Below are positions 12,961 through 13,510 of a DNA stretch of 13,510 bases, in pieces. This stretch comes from CAYFMS01 sp964491425 (GTDB lineage: Bacteria > Patescibacteriota > Patescibacteriia > UBA9934): the NCBI GenBank assembly GCA_964491425.1, contig CAZBFR010000022.1:1-13510 (forward strand). Reading direction: 5' to 3'. The notes under the pieces were generated by a model that worked only from the letters and a program-made list of their open reading frames with translations, was not told the origin of the DNA and searched no databases. Position 1 is the first letter of the stretch. Every line of letters begins with the position of its first letter. The position numbers and the translations under genes were made by a program.

Positions 12961-13510
12961 ATGGAAAAGCAAAAAACCGTGCTTCTAGGGATGTCCGGTG
13001 GGGTGGACTCGAGCGTGTCCGCGGTTTTGCTTTTGGAGGCCGGTTACAAGGTCATTGGGGCGTTTATGAAGAACTGGTCGGACGGCATTGATTCGAGCGA
13101 GTGTAGTTGGCGAACGGAGCGACGGGACGCAATGCGGGTCGCGGCGCAAATCGGAATCGATTTTCATACCTTTGATTTTGAGGACGAGTACCGAAAGAAC
13201 GTGTACGAATATATGCTCGCCGAGTACGAGGCTGGGCGCACGCCAAATCCGGACGTCCTTTGTAATAAGTACATGAAGTTCGGATTTTTAATGCGTGAGG
13301 CGGAAAAGCTTGGCGCGGATTTCGTTGCCACGGGTCATTATGCCCGTACGCGCGTCGACGAAAATGGAACGACGCATCTTCTTGCCGGTATCGATCAAAA
13401 TAAGGACCAAAGTTATTTTCTTTGTCAGTTAACGCAAGAACAGCTCACGAAATCTCTTTTCCCGATTGGCGAGATGGAAAAATCGGAGGTCCGCGCGATT
13501 GCAAAAAAGC
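12961..13510 (+). CDS. mnmA: tRNA 2-thiouridylase MnmA, 3' part outside the window
   Basis: The first 183 residues are visible and run to the window end. The family is usually about 350-370 residues long. MnmA adenylates U34 of tRNA-Lys, -Glu and -Gln and inserts sulfur to give 2-thiouridine. Visible signatures are the N-type ATP pyrophosphatase loop MSGGVDSS (11-18), the catalytic Cys101 in RTPNPDVLCNKYMKFG, ATGHYAR, and the NKDQSYFL segment. The second catalytic Cys (in the TGICF region of relatives) lies beyond the window. The start at ATG 12961 has no Shine-Dalgarno. A complete promoter ends eight bases before it, so the mRNA is probably leaderless. tRNA-Gln(TTG), one of its substrates, is encoded 1.7 kb upstream. 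Confidence 0.96.
   Translation, partial: MEKQKTVLLGMSGGVDSSVSAVLLLEAGYKVIGAFMKNWSDGIDSSECSWRTERRDAMRVAAQIGIDFHTFDFEDEYRKNVYEYMLAEYEAGRTPNPDVLCNKYMKFGFLMREAEKLGADFVATGHYARTRVDENGTTHLLAGIDQNKDQSYFLCQLTQEQLTKSLFPIGEMEKSEVRAIAKK

Noticed and set aside
1..13510. CRISPR array, insertion sequence, integrase or other mobile element
   Set aside because: I saw no regularly spaced repeats, transposase or recombinase motifs, or terminal inverted repeats on either strand.
1..13510. UGA recoded as glycine (Gracilibacteria/SR1 code)
   Set aside because: TGA ends the genes at 410, 935, 1573, 2117, 5164 and 11119 in sensible places, and no frame needs in-frame TGA.

Overview
This looks like a chromosomal scaffold piece from a small-genome bacterium, most likely a member of the Candidate Phyla Radiation (Patescibacteria). 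The assignment is an inference. It rests on the Patescibacteria-like CysS and DnaX, the short gene spacing, several housekeeping genes that appear to be leaderless, and the many small proteins I cannot place. TGA, TAG and TAA all act as stops, so the code is standard and the UGA-glycine lineages (Gracilibacteria, SR1) are unlikely. Exactly 100 N at 3169-3268 mark an assembly gap of unknown true size.

Layout. Positions 1-2117 hold four small genes of unknown function. Three encode two-helix membrane proteins, and two of those sit behind near-identical terminator-promoter-Shine-Dalgarno cassettes. Positions 2176-3168 encode a five-helix membrane protein and a lipoprotein cut off by the gap. Positions 3290-4666 encode cysteinyl-tRNA synthetase. 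Positions 4694-7665 are a two-gene unit (ATGA overlap): a small acidic protein and a membrane-anchored VirD4/TraG-like ATPase. Positions 7685-9530 hold no credible protein gene but appear to contain two consecutive structured RNAs, about 1.2 kb and 0.43 kb, each with its own promoter and intrinsic terminator. Then come dnaX (9584-11119), tRNA-Gln(TTG) (11155-11228), a charged coiled-coil protein (11327-12568), a small minus-strand gene (12618-12887), and the first half of mnmA (12961 to the window end).

The main interest is the RNA region. The larger RNA has many GNRA and UUCG tetraloop hairpins on the plus strand and appears to carry an ancient internal duplication: two modules with the same order and spacing of elements, whose matching hairpins differ by paired base changes. 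I do not recognise either RNA as RNase P, tmRNA, SRP RNA, 6S, rRNA or a group I/II intron. They may be undescribed or very divergent large ncRNAs, and no database search was possible here.

Two styles of gene start coexist. The accessory genes (465, 1046, 1686, minus-strand 12887) use strong GGAGG Shine-Dalgarno sites 5-6 bases before ATG or TTG. Three genes (4694, dnaX, mnmA) have no Shine-Dalgarno and a -10 box exactly 8 bases before the ATG, which implies leaderless mRNAs. dnaX also carries an A AAA AAC slippery heptamer followed by an immediate -1-frame stop, resembling the E. coli tau/gamma arrangement. CysS, MnmA, tRNA-Gln and DnaX belong to translation, tRNA maturation and replication. 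The ATPase suggests DNA or protein movement across the membrane.
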